Shown: piece after piece, positions 1 to 8,672 of the stretch
How positions within the stretch are numbered: the stretch's first letter is position 1
How the letters are laid out: every line of letters starts with the position of its first letter
Assembly (NCBI RefSeq): GCF_002117935.1
Contig: NZ_BDJE01000004.1
Location: 62,001-126,000 of the forward strand
DNA: 64,000 bases
Direction of reading: 5' to 3'
From: Nocardioides sp. PD653-B2
GTDB taxonomy: Bacteria; Actinomycetota; Actinomycetes; Propionibacteriales; Nocardioidaceae
Made by a program: the position numbers and the translations under genes
Notes under the pieces: generated by a model
What the model saw: only the letters and a program-made list of their open reading frames with translations
The model's database searches: none
Told to the model about the DNA's origin: nothing

Positions 1-653
1 TCCTGATCATGCTGTACGTCGCGACCGAGCGACCGGGCTGGCTGGTGGTCGGCGGGCTGCTGTTCCTCGGCGGCGCCACCCTGTCCTACTACCTCTTCGG
101 CCACGTCCGGATCCGCTTCGACATCTGGCGGCACCCGTTCGACTACTACGGCGAGGGCACCAGCGACCAGGCCTTCCAGCCGGTCGAGGCGATGTTCGGC
201 ATGGGCTGGGGCGGCCTGATCGGCCGCGGCTTCGGCGACGGCGACCCCAACCGGGTCCCCTACGCCAACTCCGACTTCATCCTCTCCTCCATCGGCGAGG
301 AGCTCGGCCTGACCGCGGTGATCGCCGTCATCCTCATGTACGGCCTGCTCGTCGAGCGGGCGCTGCGCACCGCGCTCATCTGCCGCGACGGCTTCGGCAA
401 GCTGGTCGCCACCGGTCTCGGCAGCGTCCTGGCCCTCCAGGTGTTCGTGGTCATCGGCGGGGTCACCGGCCTGATCCCGCTCACCGGCCTCACCACCCCG
501 TTCCTCTCGTACGGCGGCTCCTCGCTGATCGCCAACTGGGTGATCATCGCGATCCTGCTGCGGATCTCCGACCAGGCCCGACGCCCGGTCCCGCAGCTCT
601 CCGACGACACGGCCGCGATCGACATGGACTCCACCCAGGTGGTCAAGCTCTGA
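1..653 (+). CDS. rodA: SEDS-family peptidoglycan glycosyltransferase RodA/FtsW, C-terminal part
   Basis: The reading frame is open to the left edge, so the N-terminal half lies outside the window. SEDS proteins are polytopic membrane enzymes that polymerise lipid II together with a class B PBP. Visible are several membrane segments and the family's C-terminal signature: a TGLTTPFLSYGGSSL stretch near window base 490, followed by a last helix and a short polar tail. The stop overlaps the next start by one base (TGATG), so it is translationally coupled to pbpA. The neighbours (pbpA and two kinases) match the mycobacterial rodA locus, which favours RodA over FtsW. Confidence 0.93.
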   Translation, partial: LIMLYVATERPGWLVVGGLLFLGGATLSYYLFGHVRIRFDIWRHPFDYYGEGTSDQAFQPVEAMFGMGWGGLIGRGFGDGDPNRVPYANSDFILSSIGEELGLTAVIAVILMYGLLVERALRTALICRDGFGKLVATGLGSVLALQVFVVIGGVTGLIPLTGLTTPFLSYGGSSLIANWVIIAILLRISDQARRPVPQLSDDTAAIDMDSTQVVKL

Positions 654-2125
654 TGAACAAGCCGATCCGCACGATCTCCATCTTCTGCCTCCTGCTCTTC
701 CTGGCGCTGATGCTCAACGCCACCTATCTCCAGTACTGGAAGTCCGGGAAGCTCAACGACGACCCGCGCAACCGCCGGGTGCTGGTCGCGTCCTACGCAC
801 GCGAGCGCGGGGCGATCCTGGTCGGTCGCACCTCGGTCGCCCAGAGCGTGGAGAGCGACGACGAGTACAAGTTCCAGCGCACCTACCCCAAGCCGCTCGT
901 GTACGCCCCCATCACCGGGTGGTTCTCCTACTTCGGTCAGACCGGCGTCGAGCGCAGCCAGAACGACGTGCTCTCCGGTGACGACTCGCGGCTCTTCGTC
1001 ACCAAGCTCGTCGACCTGCTGAGCAACAACCCGACCAAGGGCGGCAACGTCCAGCTGACGATCGACCCGGACGCCCAGCAGGCGGCGTACGACGGGCTCA
1101 AGGCGCTCGGGCCCAGCGTGCAGGGCTCGGTCGTCGCGCTCCAGCCCTCCACCGGCAAGGTGCTGGCCATGGTGTCGCTGCCGACCTACGACCCCAACAA
1201 GCTCGCCTCGCACGACCTGTCCGCGGCCAGCGACACCTACGACCGGCTCGACAAGGACCCCGCCCAGCCGCTGCTCAACCGGGGCATCCAGACCCGGCTG
1301 CCTCCGGGCTCGACGTTCAAGGTGGTCACCGCCGCCGCCGCGATCGAGAAGGGCCTCTACACGGCCAGCGACACCGTGCCCGGCGGGGTGACCTACCAGC
1401 TCCCGCTCACCCGCGACGACTCCGGCCTGATCGACAACGAGGGCCGCAGCTGCGGAGCCAACGGCACCCGGATCCCCTTCAGCCAGGCGATGGAGCAGTC
1501 CTGCAACACCACCTTCGCCGCCCTCGCGGGCGAGGTCGGGGCCGAGGACATGGCCAAGACGGCCGAGGGCTTCGGCTTCAACCAGCACTACTTCGACGAC
1601 ATCAGCCCCCAAGCCGTGTCGGTGTTCCCGACCGACATCAACACCGCCGAGCTCGGCCAGACCGGCTTCGGCCAGTTCGAGGTCGCGGCCACCCCGCTCC
1701 AGATGGCGATGGTCGCGGCCGGCCTCGCCAACGGCGGCACCGTGATGAAGCCGTACCTGGTCGACGAGCAGCAGGACGCCGACCTCGACGTGGTCGACAA
1801 GACCGATCCGGAGGAGCTCTCGCAGGCGGTCTCGGCGACCACCGCCAGCGAGGTGACCAAGCTGATGGTCGACACGGTCAACGAGGGCACCGCCTCGCCG
1901 GGCGCCATCCCGGGCATCTCGGTCGCCGGCAAGACCGGCACCGCCCAGAGCGGGATCGACGACGTCCCGCCGTACGCCTGGTACATCTCGTTCGCGCCGG
2001 CTGACAACCCCGAGGTGGCGGTCGCGGTGATGATCCAGAAGGCCGACATCCCGCGCGGCGAGATCGCCGGTGGCGTCTACGGCGGCCCGATCGCGAAGGC
2101 CGTCATGGAAGCGGTGGTCAAGTGA
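653..2125 (+). CDS. pbpA: Penicillin-binding protein A (class B transpeptidase)
   Basis: 490-residue class B PBP that cross-links peptidoglycan outside the membrane. One N-terminal anchor is visible at about residues 7-26. The transpeptidase motifs are complete: STFK with nucleophile Ser220, SCN at 283-285 and KTGT starting at Lys427. Its length fits mycobacterial PbpA. It starts at the ATG that overlaps the rodA stop by one base and itself overlaps the following kinase by four bases (GTGA), so the genes form one operon. By family knowledge it works with the RodA protein and is a target of the adjacent PknB-type kinases; that link is inferred here. Confidence 0.95.
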   Translation: MNKPIRTISIFCLLLFLALMLNATYLQYWKSGKLNDDPRNRRVLVASYARERGAILVGRTSVAQSVESDDEYKFQRTYPKPLVYAPITGWFSYFGQTGVERSQNDVLSGDDSRLFVTKLVDLLSNNPTKGGNVQLTIDPDAQQAAYDGLKALGPSVQGSVVALQPSTGKVLAMVSLPTYDPNKLASHDLSAASDTYDRLDKDPAQPLLNRGIQTRLPPGSTFKVVTAAAAIEKGLYTASDTVPGGVTYQLPLTRDDSGLIDNEGRSCGANGTRIPFSQAMEQSCNTTFAALAGEVGAEDMAKTAEGFGFNQHYFDDISPQAVSVFPTDINTAELGQTGFGQFEVAATPLQMAMVAAGLANGGTVMKPYLVDEQQDADLDVVDKTDPEELSQAVSATTASEVTKLMVDTVNEGTASPGAIPGISVAGKTGTAQSGIDDVPPYAWYISFAPADNPEVAVAVMIQKADIPRGEIAGGVYGGPIAKAVMEAVVK

Positions 2126-3585
2126 GCGAGCAGCCCCCCACCCCGGACTTCGGCTTCGTCGACGACGCCCGGCGCTACCGGCTCGACGCGCGCATCGCCA
2201 CCGGCGGCATGGGCGAGGTGTGGCGCGCGACCGACACGTCGCTCAACCGTGAGGTCGCGGTGAAGGTGCTCAAGAGCGAGTACGCCGACAACCCGTCGTT
2301 CCGCACCCGCTTCGAGGTCGAGGCCCAGCACGCCGCGTCGCTGCACCACGCCAACATCGCCACCGTCTACGACTTCGGCGAGGCCGAGTCCGCCGACGGC
2401 TCCGGCGTGCACCGTCCCTACCTCGTCATGGAGCTCGTCGACGGGCAGCCGCTCTCCGCACTGATCCGGCCCGGCTCACCGATGGACCCGGCGGCCGTCC
2501 GCGACCTGCTCTCCCAGGCCGCCGAGGGGCTGGGCGCCGCGCACGCGGCCGGCATCGTCCACCGCGACGTGAAGCCCGCCAACCTCCTCGTGACGCCCGA
2601 CCGCCGGGTCAAGATCACCGACTTCGGCATCGCCCGAGCGGCCGAGGGCATCGGCCTGACCCAGACCGGCGAGGTGATGGGCACCCCCCAGTACCTCTCG
2701 CCCGAGCAGGCCCAGGGCCTCACCGCCACGCCGGCGTCCGACGTGTACTCGCTCGGGGTCGTCGCGTTCGAGTGCCTGACCGGCCGGCGCCCCTTCGTCG
2801 CCGACACGGCCGTCGCCACCGCCCTCGCCCACCTCCGCGACCCGGTGCCCGACCTGCCCCCCGCCGTCCCCCGCGACCTCGCGACCGTGGTCACCACGGC
2901 GCTGGCCAAGAAGCCCGAGGACCGGTTCCGCGACGGCGCCGCGTTCGCCGCCGCGCTCCGCGACCCCGCCACCGCGGCCACCCGGATCGCCGGCGCACCC
3001 GTCCCGGTGCCCGTGCCCGACCGCACCCAGGTGCTGGCCGGAGTCGTCGCCGACCCGACGCCCACGCCGTACGCCCCGGACGAGCAGCGCCGCAGCAACC
3101 CGATCTGGGTGATCCTCGGCGTGCTCCTGCTGGTGGCGTTGGTCGTCCTGGTCGTGCTGGTGATCACCCGGAGCGGCACCGGGCCCGGCCCCGACGACGG
3201 CCTGACCGAGACCCCGACGCAGTCGTCGTCCGCTCCGTCGTCGCCCAGCGAACCCACCACCAGTGCGACCACCGAGGACACCACCGTGGTGCTCGACGAG
3301 AGCGACTACCTCGACCGCCCGGTCGACGACGTCGCCCGTGAGCTCGGCAACCTCGGGCTCAAGGTCGACAAGGTGCGCATCGACAACCCGGGCGGCCAGA
3401 TCGAGGGCGACGTCGAGAGCGTCAACCCCACCGGCACCGTCAACAAGGGCGACACGATCACGGTCAGCTACTGGGGCCCGGCGCCGGCCGAGTCGCCGAC
3501 GCCCAGCGCGACCCCGTCCGACACGCCCTCCGCCACCCCGTCCGACACCTCCAGCCCCAGCGACACCGCGTCCCCGAGCAGCTAA
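2122..3585 (+). CDS. pknA: Membrane Ser/Thr protein kinase, PknA-like, with one PASTA-like domain
   Basis: 487-residue Hanks-type kinase. The glycine loop (ATGGMGEV, 26-33), catalytic Lys48, HRD 147-149 and DFG from Asp167 are present. A single transmembrane segment lies at about 326-351, and an extracellular PASTA-like unit at about 395-457 precedes a Ser/Thr/Pro-rich tail. Mycobacterial PknA has no PASTA domain, so this gene has PknA's position but a PknB-like sensor. The GTG start overlaps the pbpA stop by four bases. Expected role: phosphorylation of growth and division proteins in response to cell-wall fragments. Confidence 0.9.
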   Translation: MSEQPPTPDFGFVDDARRYRLDARIATGGMGEVWRATDTSLNREVAVKVLKSEYADNPSFRTRFEVEAQHAASLHHANIATVYDFGEAESADGSGVHRPYLVMELVDGQPLSALIRPGSPMDPAAVRDLLSQAAEGLGAAHAAGIVHRDVKPANLLVTPDRRVKITDFGIARAAEGIGLTQTGEVMGTPQYLSPEQAQGLTATPASDVYSLGVVAFECLTGRRPFVADTAVATALAHLRDPVPDLPPAVPRDLATVVTTALAKKPEDRFRDGAAFAAALRDPATAATRIAGAPVPVPVPDRTQVLAGVVADPTPTPYAPDEQRRSNPIWVILGVLLLVALVVLVVLVITRSGTGPGPDDGLTETPTQSSSAPSSPSEPTTSATTEDTTVVLDESDYLDRPVDDVARELGNLGLKVDKVRIDNPGGQIEGDVESVNPTGTVNKGDTITVSYWGPAPAESPTPSATPSDTPSATPSDTSSPSDTASPSS

Positions 3586-3602
3586 GGCAAGGTCAACCGT
3601 CG

Positions 3603-5405
3603 ATGAGCAACCAACAGCCGATCCTGATCGGTGGGCGCTACGAGCTCGGAGAGCTCCTGGGCCGAGGTGGCATGGCCGAGGTGCGCAAGGGCACCGACAC
3701 CCGGCTCGGCCGGGTGGTGGCCGTGAAGAGGCTGCGCACCGACCTGGCCAGCGACGCGACGTTCCAGGCCCGCTTCCGCCGCGAGGCCCAGTCGTCGGCG
3801 TCGCTCAACCACCCGGCGATCGTCGCGGTCTACGACACCGGCGAGGAGCCCGCCGCCGACGGATCCGGCGTCTCCCAGCCCTACATCGTGATGGAGTTCG
3901 TCGCCGGCCGGACGCTGCGCGACATCCTGCGCGAGGGCCGCAAGATCCTGCCCGAGCGGGCGCTCGAGATCACCAGCGGCGTGCTCTCGGCCCTGGACTA
4001 CAGCCACCGGGCCGGGATCATCCACCGCGACATCAAGCCCGGCAACGTGATGCTCACGCCGAGCGGTGACGTGAAGGTGATGGACTTCGGCATCGCCCGG
4101 GCGATCAGCGACGCCTCGTCGACGATGACCCAGACGGCCGCGGTCGTCGGCACGGCCCAGTACCTCTCCCCCGAGCAGGCCCGGGGTGAGACGGTCGACT
4201 CGCGCTCCGACGTCTACTCCGCCGGGTGCCTGCTCTACGAGCTGCTCACCGGCCGACCGCCGTTCGTCGGCGACAGCCCGGTCGCGGTCGCCTACCAGCA
4301 CGTGCGCGAGCCCGCCCTCCCGCCGTCCGACCACGACACCGACCTGCCGCCCGAGATCGACGCGATCGTGATGAAGTCGCTCGCCAAGCGGGTCGAGGAC
4401 CGCTACCAGTCCGCGGCCGCGATGCGCAGCGACATCGAGCGCTACCTCGCCGGCAGCCCGGTCCAGGCCCCGATCCCGCCGCCGCTGCCGCCGACCCCGC
4501 CGCCGACGTACCCCGACCACACCGCGACGGCCGCCGCGATCCCACCGGACGACGACTCCTCGCGGGGCCGCACCGGCCTGCTGGTCGCGCTCGGGCTGCT
4601 GCTGATCGTGCTGATCGCCGGCGCGGCGTACCTGATGCCGCGGCTCTTCGAGAGCGCGCCGGACCAGATCGCCGTCCCCAACGTGATCCGGATGACCGAG
4701 CAGCAGGCACGCGCCGAGATCGGCGACGCCGAGCTGCGCGTCGGCACCATCGACCAGCAGCCCGACGACACCGTGCCCGCGGGCAAGGTGATCAGCCAGG
4801 ACCCGGAGCCGGACACGTACGTCGATCCCGGCACGGCGGTCGCGTTCGTCGTCTCGACCGGCAAGCCCGAGGTGCAGGTGCCCTCGGTGGTCGGCCTCGA
4901 GAAGGAGGCGGCCCAGGCCCAGCTCGAGGGCGAGCCCTACCAGTTCGTGGTCGAGCTGAAGGAGAAGGAGTCCGACCTGCCGGCGGGCCAGGTCGTCGAG
5001 ACCGCCCCGACGGCCAACACGATGGCCGCGGTCGGCGCCACCGTCACCGTCTTCTACTCCGACGGCCCCGAGGAGGTGCCGGACGTGATCGGGCTCAAGC
5101 AGGGCCAGGCGAAGAACAGGATCCGCGCCGCCAACTTCGAGCCTCGGGTGATCCCGTCCGCGGACACGACGGAGCCGGCGGGCACGGTGATCGACCAGAG
5201 CCCGGCCGCGGGCGAGACGCCGTCGGAGGGCTCGACCGTCACGATCGTCGTCTCGAGCTACGAGCCTCCGCCGACCGAGCCGACCGAGACGCCCACCGAG
5301 ACGCCCACGGAGACGCCGACGGAGTCGCCCACGATCCCGCCGGTGGGCGGGCGGGTCGTGCCTCCGGGGGTGCTCAGCTCCCCGTCAGGGGCTGGGCGAA
5401 GTTGA
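3603..5405 (+). CDS. pknB: Membrane Ser/Thr protein kinase PknB with three PASTA domains
   Basis: 600-residue kinase starting 17 bases after the preceding gene. It shows a glycine loop near 20-27, catalytic Lys42, HRD 141-143 and DFG from Asp161. One transmembrane segment lies at about 324-345, followed by three PASTA repeats (about 356-420, 422-490, 491-556). The tail is a low-complexity run of TPTE repeats. Mycobacterial PknB carries four PASTA repeats. PASTA units bind muropeptides or lipid II, and the kinase controls peptidoglycan synthesis. The last 32 bases overlap the 3' end of the convergent DUF881 gene. Confidence 0.94.
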   Translation: MSNQQPILIGGRYELGELLGRGGMAEVRKGTDTRLGRVVAVKRLRTDLASDATFQARFRREAQSSASLNHPAIVAVYDTGEEPAADGSGVSQPYIVMEFVAGRTLRDILREGRKILPERALEITSGVLSALDYSHRAGIIHRDIKPGNVMLTPSGDVKVMDFGIARAISDASSTMTQTAAVVGTAQYLSPEQARGETVDSRSDVYSAGCLLYELLTGRPPFVGDSPVAVAYQHVREPALPPSDHDTDLPPEIDAIVMKSLAKRVEDRYQSAAAMRSDIERYLAGSPVQAPIPPPLPPTPPPTYPDHTATAAAIPPDDDSSRGRTGLLVALGLLLIVLIAGAAYLMPRLFESAPDQIAVPNVIRMTEQQARAEIGDAELRVGTIDQQPDDTVPAGKVISQDPEPDTYVDPGTAVAFVVSTGKPEVQVPSVVGLEKEAAQAQLEGEPYQFVVELKEKESDLPAGQVVETAPTANTMAAVGATVTVFYSDGPEEVPDVIGLKQGQAKNRIRAANFEPRVIPSADTTEPAGTVIDQSPAAGETPSEGSTVTIVVSSYEPPPTEPTETPTETPTETPTESPTIPPVGGRVVPPGVLSSPSGAGRS

Positions 5406-6186
5406 GGTCGCGCAGGCCGTCGTAGGCCGGCGCCGTGATCACGGGCTCGTACTGCATGTCCCAGCCGACCTGGATGTCGGGGTCGTCGGCGTCCTCGCGG
5501 TAACCGTCGACGTACGAGTCGTTGTCGATGGCGGCACTCAGCGTGGCCGGGTCACCGACCGCCTCGATGACGTAGGGCTGCGGGTACGGCACGCCCTGCA
5601 GCTGTACGGCGTTGCCCTCGCACTTGATGCCCGTCGTCGTCACGATGCGCTGACCCGCGACGGTGACGGCCGTCGCGCCGCCCTTCCAGAGCGCATTGAC
5701 GACCGCCTGGATGTCCTGCTGGTGGACCAGGAGCGGGTTGACGTCGCCGGTGGTGGAGTTGATGACGTCCTCGGGGGCGTCCGACAGGGTGATCGAGATC
5801 CCGGCACCGGACTTGGGAGTCAGCCCGGCCGGGTCGCTGAGCCTCTGGATGGCGCGGTGGTAGCGGTTGACGTCGCGGTCGCTCATCGCGGCGCTCAGCA
5901 CCGCCACCTGACCGTTGAGGTCGGCGACCCGGTCGCGCAGCTCGGCGTACTGGTCGGCCTCGTCCTTCACCAGGGAGGCCAGGTCGGTGTAGCGGCCGGG
6001 CCGCAGGTCGGTGCCGTCGCTGTTGGCGGCGCTGACCACGAAGAGGCCCCCGCAGAGCAGCACCACGGCCGGGGTCCCGAGCCGCCAGGCGCTCCAGGGT
6101 CGACGCGGAGACCGGCGGCGCAGCCGCGCCCACCGGCGTTCGCGCTCGCCCGGCCGGACGGGCCGGGCGTGGGATCCACCACTCAC
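5374..6186 (-). CDS. DUF881 family membrane-anchored protein
   Basis: About 270 residues. A basic, Arg-rich cytoplasmic N-terminus is followed by one membrane segment (VVLLCGGLFVVSAA), an extracytoplasmic coiled stretch and a DUF881 domain. Conserved DUF881-type features include the GAGISITLSDAP and VNALWKGGATAVTVAGQRI stretches. The family sits next to crgA and pknB throughout actinobacteria; its function is unresolved and a division role is only guessed. The chosen GTG lies about 7 bases after a TACCTT -10-like box, consistent with a leaderless transcript; a GTG 6 bases earlier is possible. It converges with and overlaps pknB by 32 bases. Confidence 0.88.
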   Translation of the reverse strand: MSGGSHARPVRPGERERRWARLRRRSPRRPWSAWRLGTPAVVLLCGGLFVVSAANSDGTDLRPGRYTDLASLVKDEADQYAELRDRVADLNGQVAVLSAAMSDRDVNRYHRAIQRLSDPAGLTPKSGAGISITLSDAPEDVINSTTGDVNPLLVHQQDIQAVVNALWKGGATAVTVAGQRIVTTTGIKCEGNAVQLQGVPYPQPYVIEAVGDPATLSAAIDNDSYVDGYREDADDPDIQVGWDMQYEPVITAPAYDGLRDLNFAQPLTGS

Positions 6187-6280
6187 GCCCACTAAGGTAG
6201 CCCGGAGCCCGTGGCGTCTCGTCACGGACGCCGCCATGTCGCGCATCACGATCGACCGCACGAACACCCAGGAGCCACCC

Positions 6281-6745
6281 GTGTCCAAGGCCAAGCACGA
6301 TCCACTCGCCCCCGTCCGGGGACCGCTGGTCACCCCCCGGTTCGTGGTCTTCCTGGTGCTGATCGCCCTCGGCATCGCATGGATGGCGTACTACTACGTC
6401 GTGGTCCGGGTCGACCCGAGCGCGTTCCCGGCGCCCGACCCCGGCAAGCCGAAGTTCATGGCCGACCTCGCCAACTGGAACTACTTCATCGGCTTCGGCC
6501 TGATCCTGGTCGGCCTCGTCATCGCGGCGCACCCGTCGACCCCGCTCGGCCGCGGCCGCGGCGTCGTGATCGGCATGCTCGGCTGCTTCCTGATCGGCCT
6601 CCTGTGGATCTGCACGTTCTACGTCTTCAGCAACCAGCCCGACGCCAACGGCATCCCGCTCATGAACGACCTCGGCCAGAAGAACCTGATGGTCGGCATC
6701 GGCTTCATGGCGGTCGGCTTCACCTTCGCCACCCGGTGGGAGTGA
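6281..6745 (+). CDS. crgA: Cell division protein CrgA, tandemly duplicated form
   Basis: 154-residue membrane protein with four predicted helices. Mycobacterial CrgA is about 93 residues with two helices and recruits FtsI and other divisome proteins. Here the CrgA unit occurs twice: residues about 18-86 (TPRFVVFLVL...NWNYFIGFGLIL) and about 93-154 (GVVIGMLGCFLI...GIGFMAVGFTFATRW). The two halves share the helix, polar loop, (N/K)xxxxIGFG helix pattern. The GTG start has AGGAG 7-8 bases upstream. It diverges from the DUF881 gene and is followed by a strong hairpin. Position next to pknB/DUF881 and the C-terminal ATRW support the family call. Confidence 0.88.
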   Translation: MSKAKHDPLAPVRGPLVTPRFVVFLVLIALGIAWMAYYYVVVRVDPSAFPAPDPGKPKFMADLANWNYFIGFGLILVGLVIAAHPSTPLGRGRGVVIGMLGCFLIGLLWICTFYVFSNQPDANGIPLMNDLGQKNLMVGIGFMAVGFTFATRWE

Positions 6746-6791
6746 TGAGCTGCCCCAGCCTGAGCTTGCGAAGGCGGGGATCCGGCAGCCA

Positions 6792-6845
6792 GGTCTCTCT
6801 CGCCGCGCGAGCGAGGAACGAGCTCGCGACCGGCGTATCGAGACC
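6792..6845. repeat. Dispersed intergenic repeat, copy 1
   Basis: About 54 bases bounded by GGTCTC and GAGACC. The core CGCGCGAGCGAGGAACGAG then CTCGCGACCGGCGT recurs in altered form at 9331-9383. No reading frame uses it. Confidence 0.55.
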
Positions 6846-6873
6846 CCACCGCCAGCCACCCACCTGGACCACG

Positions 6874-6905
6874 AACGCCGGCCGCCCCTCGGGGCGGCCG
6901 GCGTT
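6874..6905. terminator. Bidirectional hairpin terminator between crgA and rhomboid gene
   Basis: A perfect 15-bp inverted repeat (AACGCCGGCCGCCCC / GGGGCGGCCGGCGTT) has a 2-base loop and is followed by CTTCATT. It lies between convergent genes and could stop transcription from both sides. Confidence 0.8.
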
Positions 6906-6910
6906 CTTCA

Positions 6911-6973
6911 TTCCACAGCTGTGGAGTGGCATGTGGATAACTACACGCGTGTAGTTCTCCACAGGTTATCCCC
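6911..6973. promoter_or_regulatory. Cluster of palindromes with DnaA-box-like TGTGGA/TCCACA units
   Basis: A 14-bp perfect palindrome (TCCACAGCTGTGGA, 6912-6925) is followed by a 32-bp near-perfect one (6932-6963). The larger one has outer arms TGTGGA/TCCACA and core AACTACACGCGTGTAGTT. TGTGGATAA (6932-6940) is an exact reverse DnaA box (TTATCCACA), and TTATCCCCA follows at 6965-6973. The stretch lies between convergent genes, so a promoter role is unlikely. Candidate roles are DnaA titration or another protein-binding cluster. Confidence 0.5.
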
Positions 6974-7058
6974 ACCTGTGCACGACGGGTCGTCCGCCTC
7001 AGGGCTAGCCATAGGCGCGCGAGAGGCGGACGACCCAGCGGCGGCGCGGGGGAACGGG

Positions 7059-7982
7059 TCAGGCGAGGGCGGCGGTGCGGGCGATGATCGCGAGCGCAGT
7101 GAGCGCACCGATGACGACCAGACCCGAGACCTGGAACATCGAGCGCCGAGGACCCTTGGGCGCGTAGACGAGGACGCCGGCGATCAGGATGCCGCCGACG
7201 AAGCCGCCGAGGTGGCCCTGCCAGGAGATGTTGCTGACGACGACGGTGAAGACGAAGTTGATGCCGATCCACATCAGGATCTGCTGGACGTTGGCGCGGA
7301 CCTTGAACGCCACGACGAGCAACGCGCCCATCAGGCCGAAGATCGCACCCGAGGCGCCGAGGGTTGCTTGGAACTCCGGGGCGGCCCAGTAGACGAGCGC
7401 CGAGCCGGTCAGGGCCGAGAGCAGGTAGAGCGCCAGGAACCGGGCTCGTCCGATGACCATCTCGAGCTGCGGGCCGAGCACGTAGAGCGCGAGCATGTTG
7501 AAGCCGATGTGCCAGGGCTCCACGTGCGCGAACGCACTGGTGATCAGCTGCCAGTAGGCGCCGTCGACGACGCCGGGCAGCCACGTGCCACCGTGGGCCG
7601 TGCACGTGCTCTGGCTGAGGTCGAAGGCCTGCTCACCGCTCAGGCAGAGCCCGTTCGGTCGCAGGGCAAGCCAGTCCACCAGTCGACTGCCGGTGCCGCC
7701 GGTCACCACGATCATCAGCCAGACCACGGCGTTGATGCCGATCAGCACGAACGACGTGATGCTCGCGTTGGACGGACGCAGTCCGCCGTACGCCGTCCGG
7801 CCCGCGCGGGTGGACTTCTTGCCCTCCGCCACGCAGCTGGGGCACTGGAAGCCGACGGCCGCGTCGCGCATGCAGTCCGGGCAGATGGGCCGGTTGCAGC
7901 GCTGGCAGCGGATGTGGGACTCGCGGTCGGGGTGCCGGTAGCAGACGGGCACCCCGATCGCCGGAGTCGGTTGGTCGGTCAC
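7059..7982 (-). CDS. Rhomboid family intramembrane serine protease with N-terminal zinc finger
   Basis: About 307 residues. The N-terminus has a B-box-like zinc finger with paired Cys/His (CYRHPD, CQRCNRPIC, CPDC, CPSC). A six-or-more-helix rhomboid domain follows. Family landmarks are the catalytic serine in GASGAIFG, the catalytic histidine in WQGHLGGF and the HIGFNM segment. The enzyme cleaves membrane-embedded substrates. The GTG start at 7982 lies 10 bases after the ppiA stop, so both are probably co-transcribed, as in other actinobacteria. The frame stays open further upstream inside ppiA, so the start is inferred. Confidence 0.9.
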   Translation of the reverse strand: MTDQPTPAIGVPVCYRHPDRESHIRCQRCNRPICPDCMRDAAVGFQCPSCVAEGKKSTRAGRTAYGGLRPSNASITSFVLIGINAVVWLMIVVTGGTGSRLVDWLALRPNGLCLSGEQAFDLSQSTCTAHGGTWLPGVVDGAYWQLITSAFAHVEPWHIGFNMLALYVLGPQLEMVIGRARFLALYLLSALTGSALVYWAAPEFQATLGASGAIFGLMGALLVVAFKVRANVQQILMWIGINFVFTVVVSNISWQGHLGGFVGGILIAGVLVYAPKGPRRSMFQVSGLVVIGALTALAIIARTAALA

Positions 7983-7992
7983 GGGCGTTGGA

Positions 7993-8505
7993 TCAGGAAC
8001 GCACGATCTCGACGGTCTCGATGACGACCGGCTCGAGCGGCTTGTCGCCGGGGCCGGTCGGGGTCTTGCCGATCGCGTCGACGACGTCGCGCGACGCCTG
8101 GTCGGCGACCTCACCGAAGATCGTGTGCTTGAAGTTCAGCCAGGTGGTCGGGGCCACGGTGATGAAGAACTGCGAGCCGTTGGTGCCCGGCCCGGCGTTG
8201 GCCATCGCGAGCAGGTACGGCTTGTCGAAGACCAGCTCGGGGTGCGGCTCGTCCTTGAAGGTGTAGCCGGGGCCGCCGGTGCCGGTGCCCAGCGGGCAGC
8301 CGCCCTGCAGCATGAAGCCCTCGATGACGCGGTGGAAGCCGAGGCCGTCGTAGAACGGACCGGTCTTGCCGTTGCCCGCGTCGTACGCCTTGGTGCCCTC
8401 GGCGAGGCCCGTGAAGTTGGCGACCGTCTCCGGCGCGTGGTCCGGGAACAGGTTGATCGTGATGTCGCCCCGGTTGGTCTTCAAGATGGCCTGCTGGTCA
8501 GCCAT
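7993..8505 (-). CDS. ppiA: Cyclophilin-type peptidyl-prolyl cis-trans isomerase
   Basis: 170-residue cytosolic cyclophilin. Visible motifs are FHRVIEGFMLQGG, GTGGPGYTF, AMANAGPGTNGSQFFI and the substrate-pocket Trp in TTWLNFKHTIFG. It catalyses proline isomerisation during folding. The ATG gives the length typical of mycobacterial PpiA; a longer in-frame reading to 8631 lacks family similarity and was not used. It lies first in a two-gene unit with the rhomboid protease. Confidence 0.95.
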   Translation of the reverse strand: MADQQAILKTNRGDITINLFPDHAPETVANFTGLAEGTKAYDAGNGKTGPFYDGLGFHRVIEGFMLQGGCPLGTGTGGPGYTFKDEPHPELVFDKPYLLAMANAGPGTNGSQFFITVAPTTWLNFKHTIFGEVADQASRDVVDAIGKTPTGPGDKPLEPVVIETVEIVRS

Positions 8506-8672
8506 GACTGCCTCTCGCGTTGGATGGGTACACCACGGGTGCACCTCGAGCTGGTTGTGCCGTCCGATCCTCCCATGGGCCACAAGCAGTCCACCCCGCG
8601 ACCGGTGTTCTGGTGCGGGCCCGAGTGCCATGATCGAATGAAGCAGGACACGACGAGAGGAAGTGCCAGAAG

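Noticed and set aside
260..1612. Long minus-strand frame over rodA/pbpA
   Set aside because: It is a third-position GC shadow of two well-supported plus-strand genes.
6911..6973. Calling this the chromosomal oriC
   Set aside because: Only two good DnaA boxes, no AT-rich unwinding region and no dnaA or dnaN gene alongside.
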